In this document: positions 50,326 through 60,003 of the stretch, piece by piece
Layout: each line of letters opens with the position of its first letter
How positions within the stretch are numbered: position 1 is the stretch's first letter
Assembly: GCF_001665685.1 (NCBI RefSeq)
Contig: NZ_LZTB01000017.1
Span: forward strand, 23,242 to 87,241
DNA length: 64,000 nt
Direction: 5' to 3'
Source: Mycobacterium sp. 852013-50091_SCH5140682
Lineage (GTDB): Bacteria > Actinomycetota > Actinomycetes > Mycobacteriales > Mycobacteriaceae
The notes under the pieces: generated by a model
The model's database searches: none
Told to the model about the DNA's origin: nothing
The model's input: the letters and a program-made list of their open reading frames with translations, nothing else
Position numbers and translations under genes: made by a program

Positions 50326-51537
50326 ATGCGTTACTCCGCCGTGGCCTTCGCACTGGTCGGTGCGCTGGCCGCCGCACTGACCGCATGTTCGTCGGCGCAG
50401 GTGCCGCAGGCCACCACGACCACGTCGACCACCCCGCCCGCGGCCGCCACCCCGGTGATCGGTTCGGTGATCGCCGATCCGGTGCCCGTGCCGATGACCG
50501 ACGGACGCACGCACCTGGCCTACGAGCTCATGCTGACCAACACCATGCCCGCCGACGTCACGTTGACCTCGGTCAGCGCGCTGGACGGTGACCGCAAACT
50601 GTTGACGCTCTCCGGCGACAACTTGAAGTACTGGACCCGGTTGGTCGCGTTCCCGACCACCGGCACCAATGTGCTCGGACCGGGCCAGAGTGCGTATGTG
50701 TGGCTCGACGTCATCGCCGACGACCCAGCGCACCTGCCCAGTCACATCGACCATGCCGTCAGCGTGTCGGTGAGCAAGCCGATGCCGCCGCTGATACCCG
50801 CCGAACTCACCGAGACCGTCGCGCCTGCCTCGGTGCAGACCCGCAAACCGGTGTCGATCACCCCGCCGCTGGCCGGCGACGACTGGGCAGACGTCAACAG
50901 TTGCTGTGATATGACCGCGCACCGGATGGCCATCAACCCGATCAACGGAAAGCTTTGGGCTGCTGAACGATTCGCGATCGACTACGTCCAGCTCGACGCG
51001 CAGCACCGCATCTTCACCGGCGACAAGGCCAAGGTGGAGAGCTACCCGTACTTCGGCGCCGACATCCACGCGGTGGCCGACGGCAAGGTGGTCGCGGTGC
51101 TCGACGGGCAGCCCGAACAGGTGCCGGGGGTGACCCCGAAGGGGCTGACGCTGCAGCAGTACGGCGGCAACCACATCGTGCAGGACATCGGCGACGGCAA
51201 CTACGCGTTCTACGCCCATCTCAAGCCGGACAGCCTGAAGGTCAAACCGGGCGATGAGCTCAAGGCCGGGCAGGTCATCGCAGCGCTGGGCAACTCGGGC
51301 AATTCCGATGCGCCACACCTGCACTTCCATGTGATGGACGGGCCTGATCCGTTGGGATCCAACGGGTTACCATTCGTGTTCAAGTCGTTCCGGCTGGACT
51401 CTCGGCTGGTGTCGCAGGATTCACTCGATCCGCTGCTCGACGGCAAGCCGGCCGCGTTGCAGCCCGGGTTCGCCATCCGCGACCAATCCGAGGTCAGCCC
51501 ACTGGTATTGGATGTGATGACGTATGCGACGGGCTAG
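50326..51537 (+). CDS. M23-family (LytM-type) peptidase-like lipoprotein
   Basis: The product is 403 aa from the ATG at 50326, 8 bp after the previous stop with GGAG in between. The signal peptide ends in a lipobox (LTAC, Cys near residue 22). A Thr/Ala-rich stretch and a beta-rich domain (about 45-185) precede the M23 domain (about 230-355). The zinc ligands are intact: NHIVQDIGD (HxxxD) and HLHFHV (HxH). It is probably an outside-facing endopeptidase for cell-wall cross-links or small peptides, or a binding relative. The C-terminus overlaps the DUF3054 gene by 14 bp. Confidence 0.85.
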   Translation: MRYSAVAFALVGALAAALTACSSAQVPQATTTTSTTPPAAATPVIGSVIADPVPVPMTDGRTHLAYELMLTNTMPADVTLTSVSALDGDRKLLTLSGDNLKYWTRLVAFPTTGTNVLGPGQSAYVWLDVIADDPAHLPSHIDHAVSVSVSKPMPPLIPAELTETVAPASVQTRKPVSITPPLAGDDWADVNSCCDMTAHRMAINPINGKLWAAERFAIDYVQLDAQHRIFTGDKAKVESYPYFGADIHAVADGKVVAVLDGQPEQVPGVTPKGLTLQQYGGNHIVQDIGDGNYAFYAHLKPDSLKVKPGDELKAGQVIAALGNSGNSDAPHLHFHVMDGPDPLGSNGLPFVFKSFRLDSRLVSQDSLDPLLDGKPAALQPGFAIRDQSEVSPLVLDVMTYATG

Positions 51538-51898
51538 CGCGCTTGCTCTGCTCGCGGATCTTGTTGCCGTAGTGGTCTTCTGCACCATCGGCCGGCGCAG
51601 CCACGCCGAGGGCATCACGCTGGCCGGGGTCGCCGAGACCGCGTGGCCTTTTCTGGTGGGCACCCTCGCGGGCTGGCTGGTGTCGCGCGGCTGGCAGCGT
51701 CCGACGTCGTTGGCGCCCACCGGTATTGCGGTCTGGATCAGCACTGTCGTGGTCGGCATGCTGCTGCGCAAGCTCACCTCGGCCGGAGTGGCAGGCAGTT
51801 TCATCGTGGTCGCGTCAGTGGTGACCGCGGTGCTGCTGCTCGGCTGGCGCGCCGCCCTGGCCGGGTTGCGCCGTCGCAACCGCGTTCAGTCCAGCTGA
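51524..51898 (+). CDS. DUF3054 small membrane protein
   Basis: The product is 124 aa with four hydrophobic helices: LALLADLVAVVVFCTIGRRSH (with the family's RRSH element), AWPFLVGTLAGWLVSRGW, IAVWISTVVVGMLL and SFIVVASVVTAVLLLGW. The basic C-terminus is cytosolic. It overlaps the M23 gene at its start and the convergent histidine kinase gene by 13 bp at its end. Function unknown across the family. Confidence 0.85.
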   Translation: MRRASALALLADLVAVVVFCTIGRRSHAEGITLAGVAETAWPFLVGTLAGWLVSRGWQRPTSLAPTGIAVWISTVVVGMLLRKLTSAGVAGSFIVVASVVTAVLLLGWRAALAGLRRRNRVQSS

Positions 51899-53229
51899 TC
51901 GGCGTCCGCCACCGGCTCACGCGACGTGGACACCGTCAGGGTCGCCCGTAGGCCACCCAGCGGACTGTCCGACAGCCGGATCGACCCGCCGTGCAGCTCG
52001 GCCTGCTGCACCACCAGAGCCAGCCCGAGACCGGAACCGCCCGCACCCGCGGTGCTGCCCCGGCGGAACCTGCCGAGCACGGTCTCGTGCTCCTCGGCGG
52101 GCAGGCCGCGGCCGTTGTCGTCGACCACAATGGTCAGCACCGGTTGACGGCGGTGCGCGGCCAGCACGATGCGGGTGGCCTCGCCGTGCGTGACGGCGTT
52201 GCGCACCAGGTTGTCCACCGCGAGCCGCAGCCCGGCCGGCCAGCCCAGCACTGACCCGACGTTGCTGTCGGCGCGCACCTCGACCTCGACCGATCCGCCG
52301 CGCATGTTCTCCCGCGCCACCCGGTAGAGCATCTCGGTGACGTCGATCAGTTCGCGGTCCTCCTGCTGGGCGAGCTGACCGGAGGCGAGCTGACCGAGCG
52401 CGGTGATGATGGCCTCCACCCGGCGCTGTGCCCGGGACAGGTCGGCCACCACCTCGTCGCGTTCATCCTCGGGCAGATCGTGGATGCGCAAGGTGTCCAG
52501 GTCGGCCCGCATCGCGGTGAGCGGGGTGCGCAGCTCATGCGCGGCGTTGGCGGCGAAATCCTGGGCCGCCTGCAGGGAGTTGGTGGTGGCCTGCTGCGCG
52601 GCGGCCAGCCGGGTCAGCATGCCTGCCATCGCCTCGGACAGGTCTTCGGCCTCCCGGACACCGCGGACCTCGGGCATGGTCGCGGTGTCGCGGCCCAGCT
52701 TGCTGGTGTGTTCGGTCAGTTTGCGCAGCGGACGCACGGCAGGCCCGGCCAGCAGCCAACCCAGCCCACCGGCGATCAGCACCGTGACGACACCGACCAC
52801 GATGTAGACCGGGATCCGGTTGGCGCTGAGCAGGATGCTGTCGGCGCGGATGCCGATGGACATCAGCAGGCCGCCGTCCTGGTCCAGCTCGATGGTGCGG
52901 ACCCGGTATTCGGCGCCGTTGACCTCCACCGTCGCGGTCCCCGGCGGCAGGGCGGGCAACTGCGGCCCGCGCTGGAACACCAGCTCGCCGGTGGTCTTGG
53001 CCCGGCCGGTGGTCAGCACGCCGCGCCGCGGATCCTGGAACTGATCGGGGTTGAAGCTGGCGTCGATGATGGAGTCGAGCCTGCGGTCCAGCTGCGCAGC
53101 GTCGTTGTTGGCCAGCACCACCGAGGTGAGGATCGTGAACACGGCGACCACCGCGGAAGCCGCCACCGCGGCCGCGATGGCCACCCTGGTACGCAGCGAC
53201 GTCGACCGGAACAGGCTGAACAGCCGCAC
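51886..53229 (-). CDS. Sensor histidine kinase, PrrB-like
   Basis: The product is 447 aa. Two membrane helices (about 15-40 and 150-170) flank an extracytoplasmic sensor of about 110 residues. HAMP (170-225), the dimerisation helix with the phospho-acceptor His (NAAHELRTPLTAM) and the ATPase domain with N-box (VDNLVRNAVTHGE), G1 (DDNGRGLP) and G2 (GSGLGLALV) follow. The N-terminus and kinase core resemble mycobacterial PrrB. It partners the response regulator 14 bp upstream. The inducing signal is unknown; two hemophore-like genes in the same operon direction hint at an envelope or heme cue. Confidence 0.9.
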   Translation of the reverse strand: MRLFSLFRSTSLRTRVAIAAAVAASAVVAVFTILTSVVLANNDAAQLDRRLDSIIDASFNPDQFQDPRRGVLTTGRAKTTGELVFQRGPQLPALPPGTATVEVNGAEYRVRTIELDQDGGLLMSIGIRADSILLSANRIPVYIVVGVVTVLIAGGLGWLLAGPAVRPLRKLTEHTSKLGRDTATMPEVRGVREAEDLSEAMAGMLTRLAAAQQATTNSLQAAQDFAANAAHELRTPLTAMRADLDTLRIHDLPEDERDEVVADLSRAQRRVEAIITALGQLASGQLAQQEDRELIDVTEMLYRVARENMRGGSVEVEVRADSNVGSVLGWPAGLRLAVDNLVRNAVTHGEATRIVLAAHRRQPVLTIVVDDNGRGLPAEEHETVLGRFRRGSTAGAGGSGLGLALVVQQAELHGGSIRLSDSPLGGLRATLTVSTSREPVADADQLD

Positions 53230-53243
53230 CTAGCGCCAGGCCC

Positions 53244-53984
53244 TCACGACTCGTCCCGCAACACGTAACCGATGCCGCGCACGGTGTGGATCACCCGCGG
53301 CATGTCGTCGCGTTCGAGCTTGCGGCGCAGATAGGAGACGAACACGTCGGCGACGTTGGTGTCGACGTCGAAGTCGTAGCCCCACACCAGTTCCAGCAGC
53401 CGCTGCCGGGACAACACCACACCGGCGTTCTCGGCCAGCACGGCGAGCAGATCGAATTCCCGTTTGGTCAGCTCGACCCGCTCACCGCCGACGAACACCA
53501 GCCGCCGTGCGGTGTCGATGGTCAGCGGCCCTACGGTCATGCTGTCCGACTGCCGGTCGGTGTGGCTGGACCGGCGCAGCAGCGCGTTCAACCGCGCCAC
53601 GAGTTCGCCCAGGTCGAACGGCTTGGTCAGATAGTCGTCGGCGCCGGCCTCAAGGCCCGCGATGCGGTCGTTGACGGTATCGCGCGCGGACAGCACGCAG
53701 ATCGGGATGTCGTTGCCCAGCGCGCGCAGCGCCGTCACCACCGCGACACCGTCGAGTTCAGGCATCTGAACGTCGAGCACCAGGGCATCGTGCGACTCGC
53801 TGGACAGCAATCGCAGCGCTTCCTTACCGCTGGCCGCGACCCGAACGTCGAACCCGGAGTGCCGCAGGCCGCGGGCCACCGAGGTACGTACGTCCGGGTC
53901 GTCGTCGACCATCAGGACTGTGCGATTCGCGCCTTCAGGCACGATGGGACCTTCGCCGTTCGCGGGGGATGTTCCCACCCGCAC
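53244..53984 (-). CDS. OmpR-family response regulator, PrrA-like
   Basis: The product is 246 aa from a GTG at 53984. The receiver domain has [11 protein letters not shown], the phospho-acceptor Asp in [13 protein letters not shown] and the Lys in [13 protein letters not shown]; the winged-helix DNA-binding domain has [39 protein letters not shown] and [12 protein letters not shown]. It starts 4 bp after the hemophore stop, so a hemophore/regulator/kinase transcript is likely. Close similarity to PrrA suggests a paralogous PrrAB pair. Confidence 0.92.
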   Translation of the reverse strand: MRVGTSPANGEGPIVPEGANRTVLMVDDDPDVRTSVARGLRHSGFDVRVAASGKEALRLLSSESHDALVLDVQMPELDGVAVVTALRALGNDIPICVLSARDTVNDRIAGLEAGADDYLTKPFDLGELVARLNALLRRSSHTDRQSDSMTVGPLTIDTARRLVFVGGERVELTKREFDLLAVLAENAGVVLSRQRLLELVWGYDFDVDTNVADVFVSYLRRKLERDDMPRVIHTVRGIGYVLRDES

Positions 53985-53988
53985 CAGG

Positions 53989-54357
53989 TTACGGGGTCTG
54001 AGGCGGCGTGCCGCCGCACCGATTCTTCAGATCGACCAGGGGCTGGCGGATCCCGGTGAGGTCGGCCTTGGTCTGCGGGTTCTGCTCGAGGTAGTCGTGC
54101 ACCTTGGTGCGCACCTGATCCCGGGGCAGGCCCTTGAGGCCGGTGAAGAACGCGTTCACGTCCGGGTGGGTGAACAGGTAGGCGGACGTCGAGGCGGACA
54201 CACCCGAGGCCACTCCGGCGAGGTCAGCCGCAGTGCAGTTGGGCGGGTCGTCGGCCATGGCCGACGGGATCGCACCGAACAGCATCGCGCCGGCAACCGC
54301 GCCGGCGCCGGCCACGCCGGCTACGACGCGCCGCGCGTTCAGGGCCGAGAGCAACAT
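53989..54357 (-). CDS. Secreted hemophore-like heme-binding protein (Rv0203-like)
   Basis: The product is about 122 aa from the ATG at 54357, preceded at 7 bp by GGAG (the TTG two codons earlier is less likely). The Sec signal peptide ([20 protein letters not shown], cleavage near SAMADD) is followed by a small helical domain with two Cys (NCTAADLAG and LKNRCGG) that form the family disulfide, and [17 protein letters not shown]. Rv0203 shuttles heme to MmpL11/MmpL3; mmpL11 lies divergently 0.9 kb away. Confidence 0.87.
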   Translation of the reverse strand: MLLSALNARRVVAGVAGAGAVAGAMLFGAIPSAMADDPPNCTAADLAGVASGVSASTSAYLFTHPDVNAFFTGLKGLPRDQVRTKVHDYLEQNPQTKADLTGIRQPLVDLKNRCGGTPPQTP

Positions 54358-54496
54358 GGTCAAGCTCCTTCATCGGATGGGACGCCGCAACCCCGGGCGG
54401 GTACCGGCAGTGCAAGCTAAGCAGAATCCGCTGCGAGTTTCCCGCCTTGCGCCCAATGAAGTGCCTTCTCGGCCTGACGAACTCCGGTTCGACGCG

Positions 54497-55042
54497 CTAG
54501 CGGGTGGTGGTGCCCGTCGCGGTGGTCACGCCGGGCAAGGCTCCCGGGTTGAATCCGGGGGTGGCCGCGGGCCCGGGCAGCGGGCCGGTGCTCACCGCCG
54601 AGGCGGTCGACGACAGGGCCGACGGCACACCCGCGGGCGCGCTCTGCTGCGCACCCTGCAGCAGGCCCATCATCTGCGGCAAGCTGACCGGCAACCGGCA
54701 GCGGGTACCGAGGCTGACCAGAGGCGACTGCAGCTGCTGCATGTCCTTGGCGACCTGCGGGTTGGCGTCGAAGTAGGCCTTGACCGCGCCGAGGGTCTGC
54801 GGGCCTGCCTGCTGCTGGCTGATTGTGGTCAGCGCCTGGTTGGTCTGCGGATGGGCGTCGAGGTAGGAGCCCATGTTGGTGGCGACGCCGCCGACGGTCT
54901 TGGCGACCTCGCTGGCCGCGCACGGATCGGTTCCGGCGGTTGCGGTCGGCCCCAGGAACAGGGTGGCGGCCACGCCGCCCGCCGCGGACACCGCAAACGC
55001 GCCCGCAAGGCCGCGGCGCAGTCCAGCAGATATCGGCTTCAT
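54497..55042 (-). CDS. Second hemophore-like secreted protein with Pro/Ala-rich tail
   Basis: The product is 181 aa from the ATG at 55042 (MKPISAGLRRG). The signal peptide is followed by a hemophore-type helical domain (DPCAASEVAKTVGGVATNMG, YLDAHPQTNQALTT, DANPQVAKDMQQLQ) with paired Cys, closely related to the 53989 protein. A low-complexity Ala/Ser/Pro/Thr tail (about 115-181) is extra. It is the first gene of the minus-strand group, divergent from mmpL11. Likely extracellular heme capture, by family. Confidence 0.83.
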   Translation of the reverse strand: MKPISAGLRRGLAGAFAVSAAGGVAATLFLGPTATAGTDPCAASEVAKTVGGVATNMGSYLDAHPQTNQALTTISQQQAGPQTLGAVKAYFDANPQVAKDMQQLQSPLVSLGTRCRLPVSLPQMMGLLQGAQQSAPAGVPSALSSTASAVSTGPLPGPAATPGFNPGALPGVTTATGTTTR

Positions 55043-55208
55043 GGACAGGCTCCTCACGATCAGCGGCATGCGAAGCCCCCGACGCATGCACAGCCGGGGG
55101 CCATCTTGCCATCTATGTCGCGATGTCAGCGAATAGCGTTAGCCGGGTGGGCGGTAATCCAGCCCACATCACGGTGCGGTCTCATGGCGGCCGACGGGCG
55201 GGTGAGCC

Positions 55209-55225
55209 TACCTCAGCGCGAGGTA
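55209..55225. promoter_or_regulatory. Inverted repeat in the hemophore/mmpL11 divergent promoter
   Basis: TACCTC (55209-55214) and GAGGTA (55220-55225) form a perfect 6-bp inverted repeat with a 5-bp spacer inside the 237-bp gap between the hemophore-like gene and mmpL11. It does not match the IdeR box. Regulator unknown. Confidence 0.35.
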
Positions 55226-55279
55226 CGCTTCCGTACGCAACGCCGGGGGAGAAAGAGGGGACCTCGCATCCAGCAGTTC

Positions 55280-58132
55280 ATGATGCGCTTGAGCAGCAAT
55301 CTGCGCAGATTCCGCTGGGCGGTGTTCGCCACCTGGTTGCTGCTGCTGGTGCCCTCCATCTACCTCGCGATGAACCAGTCGTCCAATCTGACCGGCGGCG
55401 GGTTCGAAGTCGAGGGTTCGCAGTCGCTGTACGTGCAGCGCCAGCTCGAAGACCATTTCCCCGATCAGGGCGCCTCCCCACTGGCACTGGTCGCCGCACC
55501 GCGTGCCGACGCGTCGTTCGACGACATGAACGCCGCGGTGGCGCGGCTTGAGCAGATCGCCAAGCAGGTCCCCAGCGTCAAGATCGTGCCCAATCCGCAG
55601 CAGCCCGCACCGCAGCCCGACCGGCCCTACGTGCTGACCCTGCAACTGGACTTCAACAACACCGGTGCGGTCGACGTGGCAAAGCAGTTGCGCCAGAAGG
55701 TCGGCATCCACGGCGACCAGCCCGGCGAGAGCGCCAACGGCAAGGTCAAGTTCTACGTCATCGGGCAGGGCGCGCTCGGCGCCGCCGCCACCCAGGCCAC
55801 CAAGCACGACATCACCGCAGCCGAGAAGTGGAATCTGCCGATCGTGCTGATCGTGCTGCTGGCGGTGTTCGGCTCGCTGGCCGCCGCGGCGCTGCCGCTG
55901 GTGCTGGGCATCTGCACGGTCGTGGTGACCATGGGCCTGGTCTATCTGCTGTCGATGTTCACGACCATGAGCGTGTTCGTGACGTCGACGGTGTCGATGT
56001 TCGGTATCGCGCTGGCCATCGACTATTCGCTGTTCATCCTGATGCGCTTCCGCGAGGAACTGCGGGCGGGCCGCGATCCCACCGAGGCTGTCGACGCCGC
56101 GATGGCGACGTCCGGCCTGGCCGTCGTGCTGTCGGGCCTCACCGTGATCGCCTCGATGACGGGCATCTACCTGATCAACACGCCGGTGCTGGTGTCGATG
56201 GCCACCGGCGCGATCCTCGCGGTCGCGGTCGCGGTGCTCACGTCGACGACGCTGACGCCCGCGGTGCTGGCGACCTTCGGCCACGCGGCCGCCAAACGTT
56301 CGTCCTATCTGCACTGGTCGCGCCGGGTCGAGGCGAGCCAGTCCAAGTTCTGGACCCGCTGGACCGGCGCGGTGATGCTGCGTCCGTGGGCGTCGGCGCT
56401 GGCGGCCGTGATCCTGTTGCTGACGCTGGCAGCGCCGGCCTTCTCGATGGTGCTCGGCAACAGCATGCAGCGTCAGTTCGAGCCGACGCACGAGATCCGC
56501 GGCGGGGTCAACGCGGCCGCCGACGCCCTGGGTCCGGGTGCGCTCGGCCCGATCCGGGTGCTGGTGACAGTGCCCGACGGCAAGGCCGCCGACAAATCGG
56601 CGGTCGACGCCGTGCGCCAGCAGATGGCCCAGGCGCCCAGCGTGATCATGGTGCAACCCCCGGTGTTCTCCGACAACGGCAACGGCAACAGCGCGCTGCT
56701 CTCGGCGGTGCTGTCGGTGGACCCCGAGGACCTGGCGGCCCGCAAGGCCATCGACTGGATGCGCGACAGGCTGCCCGCCGCGGCAGGCCCGAACGTCCGA
56801 GTCGACGTCGGCGGTCCGACCGCGCTGATCAAGGACTTCGACGACCGGGTCTCGGCGACGCAGCCCTGGGTGTTCGTGTTCGTCGCGCTGATCGCGTTCG
56901 TGATGCTGCTGGTGTCGATCCGGTCGCTGTTCCTGGCCCTCAAGGGCGTGCTGATGACCGTGCTGTCGGTGGCCGCCGCCTACGGCAGCCTGGTGGTGGT
57001 CTTCCAGTGGGGTTGGTTCCAAGGGCTCGGCTTCGAGAAGCTCAGCTCGCTCGACAGCACCATCCCGCCGCTGGTGCTCGCCATGACGTTCGGCCTGTCG
57101 ATGGACTACGAGATCTTCCTGCTGACCCGGATCCGCGAACGGTTCCTGCAGACCAACAACACGCGTGACGCCGTCGCCTACGGTGTGAGCACCAGCGCCC
57201 GCACCATCACCAGCGCGGCGTTGATCATGATCGCGGTCTTCATCGGTTTCGCGTTTGCCGGCATGCCGCTCGTCGCCCAGCTCGGGGTGGCCTGCGCGGT
57301 GGCCATCGCGGTCGACGCCACGGTGGTCCGGCTGGTGCTGGTGCCCGCGCTCATGGCGATGTTCGACGAGTGGAACTGGTGGCTGCCACGCTGGCTCGAC
57401 CGCATCCTGCCCGAGGTGGATTTCGAGAAGCCGCTGCCGAAGGTCGAGGTGACCGATCTGGTCATCATCCCCGACAACATCGCGGCGACGGGTCCGACCG
57501 GAGCCGACCTGCGCATGATGGTCCGCTCCGCAGCTCGCATGAAAAGCCTTGCCCCGCAGACCATTACGGTCGCCGATCCGTTGGCGTTCAGCGGCTGCCG
57601 CGAATTCACCACCCGGCTGGCCGAGCAGCGCCCCGGCCGGGCCAAACCGTGTGCGGTGCATCCGGTGACGATGTGGCGGGGCCGGCTTTCGGTCGCCGTC
57701 GACGCGCTGGAGACCGAGGCCGACGCCAAACGCGCGATGGTGGAGCGGCGCGGACCGATGGAGACCACCAACGTGCAGCTGCCCACGGGCGACCGGCTGC
57801 AGATCCCGACGGGCGCGGAAACACTGCGGTTGAAGTGCTACCTGATCATGTGCCGCAACACCACCAAGGACTACGCCGAGTTTGCTGACCTGGTCGAGTC
57901 GATGGAAACCCAGACAGCGGCTCTGGTGTTGTCGGGCATGGACCGGTATTACTGTGGTCAACAACCCAGAAGTCGGTGGGTGGCGACCCAGTTGGTACGC
58001 CGCTTGGCCGATCCGCAACCGTCCGACGAACACGATGTCAGAATGTCTGGACCAGAGGCTGCAAATGACTGGGAGAAAGTCAGGCAACGCTGCCTGTCGG
58101 TGGCTGTAGCGATGCTGGAGGAGGCGAAGTGA
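55280..58132 (+). CDS. mmpL11: MmpL11 RND transporter
   Basis: The product is 950 aa from the ATG at 55280 (MMRLSSNLRRFRW), as in M. tuberculosis MmpL11. RND architecture: helix 1, first periplasmic domain (NLTGGGFEVEGSQSLYVQRQ), helices with FGIALAIDYSLFILMRFREE, second periplasmic domain (about 400-530), C-terminal helices with MTFGLSMDYEIFLLTRIRER and a 240-residue cytoplasmic tail containing TGDRLQIPTGAETLRLK. MmpL11 exports mycolate-derived wax esters and long-chain TAG and is linked to heme uptake with Rv0203. The GTG of the next gene overlaps its stop. Confidence 0.96.
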   Translation: MMRLSSNLRRFRWAVFATWLLLLVPSIYLAMNQSSNLTGGGFEVEGSQSLYVQRQLEDHFPDQGASPLALVAAPRADASFDDMNAAVARLEQIAKQVPSVKIVPNPQQPAPQPDRPYVLTLQLDFNNTGAVDVAKQLRQKVGIHGDQPGESANGKVKFYVIGQGALGAAATQATKHDITAAEKWNLPIVLIVLLAVFGSLAAAALPLVLGICTVVVTMGLVYLLSMFTTMSVFVTSTVSMFGIALAIDYSLFILMRFREELRAGRDPTEAVDAAMATSGLAVVLSGLTVIASMTGIYLINTPVLVSMATGAILAVAVAVLTSTTLTPAVLATFGHAAAKRSSYLHWSRRVEASQSKFWTRWTGAVMLRPWASALAAVILLLTLAAPAFSMVLGNSMQRQFEPTHEIRGGVNAAADALGPGALGPIRVLVTVPDGKAADKSAVDAVRQQMAQAPSVIMVQPPVFSDNGNGNSALLSAVLSVDPEDLAARKAIDWMRDRLPAAAGPNVRVDVGGPTALIKDFDDRVSATQPWVFVFVALIAFVMLLVSIRSLFLALKGVLMTVLSVAAAYGSLVVVFQWGWFQGLGFEKLSSLDSTIPPLVLAMTFGLSMDYEIFLLTRIRERFLQTNNTRDAVAYGVSTSARTITSAALIMIAVFIGFAFAGMPLVAQLGVACAVAIAVDATVVRLVLVPALMAMFDEWNWWLPRWLDRILPEVDFEKPLPKVEVTDLVIIPDNIAATGPTGADLRMMVRSAARMKSLAPQTITVADPLAFSGCREFTTRLAEQRPGRAKPCAVHPVTMWRGRLSVAVDALETEADAKRAMVERRGPMETTNVQLPTGDRLQIPTGAETLRLKCYLIMCRNTTKDYAEFADLVESMETQTAALVLSGMDRYYCGQQPRSRWVATQLVRRLADPQPSDEHDVRMSGPEAANDWEKVRQRCLSVAVAMLEEAK

Positions 58133-58665
58133 CGTTGGCCCCGGAGGCACGGGACACTCGCGATCCACACCGCGAGAACGTCCCCCCGCGCGGGCATTCT
58201 CGCTCCCCTCTGCCCCCGCGCAAACCGCCGTTCGACGACCGGCCGGTCGAGTACTGGCCCACCGCAGCGATCCGGGCCGCGCTCGAGACCGACGACATGG
58301 CGGTGTGGCAACGGATCGTGGCCGCAGTCAAGCGAGACCCCTACGGCCGCACCGCACGTCAGGTCGAGGAAGTTCTGGAGACCGCACGGCCGTACGGGGT
58401 GTCCAAGGCCCTGTCCGAGGTGCTGGTGCGCACCCGCGAACATCTGGAGGCCAGCGAGCGCGCCGACGTGGCTCGCGGTATCCAGGGGCTGCTGCGCCGA
58501 TCGGGGCTGGCTCCGCAGGAATTCGCCTCCCGCGCCGGGGTTTCCAACGAAGACTTCGCCAATTACCTGGAGGGCACGGTCAGCCCGCCCGCCTCGCTGC
58601 TGCTGCGGATGCAGCGGTTGTCCGACCGGTTCGCCAAGCTCGCCGCCCAGCGCGCAGGACAATAA
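58129..58665 (+). CDS. Helix-turn-helix protein of the mmpL11 locus (Rv0201c-like)
   Basis: The product is 178 aa from a GTG overlapping the mmpL11 stop (GTGA). The first 35 residues are basic and Pro-rich. The C-terminal half contains a lambda-repressor/XRE-type HTH (LLRRSGLAPQEFASRAGVSNEDFANYLEGTVSP, about 120-155). It could be a DNA-binding regulator or a scaffold translated together with MmpL11. The target is unknown; a conserved neighbour in mycobacteria. Confidence 0.83.
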   Translation: MTLAPEARDTRDPHRENVPPRGHSRSPLPPRKPPFDDRPVEYWPTAAIRAALETDDMAVWQRIVAAVKRDPYGRTARQVEEVLETARPYGVSKALSEVLVRTREHLEASERADVARGIQGLLRRSGLAPQEFASRAGVSNEDFANYLEGTVSPPASLLLRMQRLSDRFAKLAAQRAGQ

Positions 58666-58722
58666 CGCCACCGAGATCGCAACTCTGGCCGTCCCTCCCG
58701 CGCCGCCGTACGCTGCGCAGCC

Positions 58723-60003
58723 GTGACTGACCGGATTTTCGGTTTGGCCACGCGCGCCATCCACGCCGGACAACGTCCGGATGCGGCCACCGGCGCGCGG
58801 GTGACACCGATCTACGCCAACGCCAGCTTCGTGTTCACCGACACCGACGATGCGGCAAACCTGTTCGCGTTGCAGAAGTACGGCAACGTCTACAGCAGGA
58901 TCGCCAACCCGACGGTCGCGGCGTTCGAGGAGTGCATCGCCAGCCTCGAGGGCGGCCTCGGCGCGGTGGCCACCGCGAGCGGCCTCTCGGCACAGTTCGC
59001 GGTGTTCGCCGCCCTTGCCGGGGCGGGCGATCACATCGTGTCGGCCGCAAGCCTCTACGGCGGCACCGTCACGCAGCTCGACGTCTCGCTGCGCCGCTTC
59101 GGCGTGGACACCACGTTCGTTGCGGGCACCGATCCGGCCGACTATGCCGCGGCCATCACCGACCGCACCCGGCTGGTCTACGCCGAGGTGATCGCCAATC
59201 CATCCGGCGAGATCGCCGACCTGGCCGGGCTCGCCGAAGTGGCCCACGCTGCCGGGCTGCCACTCGTCGTCGACGCCACGGTCGCCACCCCGGCGTTGTG
59301 TCGGCCCATCGAGCACGGCGCCGACATCGTGGTGCACTCGGCGACCAAGTTCCTCGGCGGGCACGGCACGACGCTGGGCGGTGTGGTGGTCGACTCCGGT
59401 CGATTCGATTGGGGTTCAGGCAAATTCCCGGCCTTGACCGAACCGGTCGCGTCTTACGGCGGGCTGAGCTGGTGGGGCAACTTCGGCGAGTACGGTTTCT
59501 TGACCAAGCTGCGCAGCGAGCAACTGCGTGATCTGGGTGCCGCCCTGGCCCCGCAGTCGGCGTTCCAGTTGTTGCAGGGCGTGCAGACGCTGCCGCAGCG
59601 GATGGCCGCCCATCTCGCCAATGCCCGGTCCGTGGCGCAGTGGCTGCAGGCCGATCCGCGCGTGAGCTACGTGCGCTGGGCGGGGCTGCCGTCGCACCCG
59701 CATCACGAGCGGGCGGCGCGTTACCTGCCCGACGGGCCCGGCGCGGTGTTCGCGTTCGGGGTCGCCGGCGGGCGGGCCGCGGGCGAGAAGTTCATCAACT
59801 CCGTGCAGCTGGCCAGCCACCTGGCCAACATCGGGGACGTGCGCACGCTGGTGATCCATCCGGCCAGCACCACCCACCGCCAGCTCACCGACGATCAACT
59901 GCACGCCGCAGGCGTCGGCCCCGAGCTGGTGCGCATCAGCGTGGGCATCGAGGATGTCGACGACATCATCTGGGATCTGGACCAAGCCCTGGGGGACCGA
60001 TGA
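58723..60003 (+). CDS. O-acetylhomoserine/O-acetylserine sulfhydrylase family PLP enzyme
   Basis: The product is 426 aa from a GTG at 58723. The Cys/Met-metabolism PLP fold is evident: YSRIANPTVAAFEE, VDATVATPALCRPIEHGADI and the PLP lysine in HSATKFLGGHGTTLGG. It has the 420-430 aa length of O-acetylhomoserine sulfhydrylases rather than the 380-400 aa of cystathionine lyases. Reaction: O-acetylhomoserine + sulfide or methanethiol -> homocysteine or methionine. TACGCT (58709-58714) at leaderless spacing precedes the GTG. It overlaps the CoA-binding gene by 4 bp; absent from this position in M. tuberculosis as I recall it. Confidence 0.88.
   Translation: MTDRIFGLATRAIHAGQRPDAATGARVTPIYANASFVFTDTDDAANLFALQKYGNVYSRIANPTVAAFEECIASLEGGLGAVATASGLSAQFAVFAALAGAGDHIVSAASLYGGTVTQLDVSLRRFGVDTTFVAGTDPADYAAAITDRTRLVYAEVIANPSGEIADLAGLAEVAHAAGLPLVVDATVATPALCRPIEHGADIVVHSATKFLGGHGTTLGGVVVDSGRFDWGSGKFPALTEPVASYGGLSWWGNFGEYGFLTKLRSEQLRDLGAALAPQSAFQLLQGVQTLPQRMAAHLANARSVAQWLQADPRVSYVRWAGLPSHPHHERAARYLPDGPGAVFAFGVAGGRAAGEKFINSVQLASHLANIGDVRTLVIHPASTTHRQLTDDQLHAAGVGPELVRISVGIEDVDDIIWDLDQALGDR

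Noticed and set aside
55208..58168. 986-codon open frame on the minus strand
   Set aside because: It lies exactly opposite mmpL11, is rich in His, Arg and Gln and shows no domain; the plus frame has full MmpL11 motifs.
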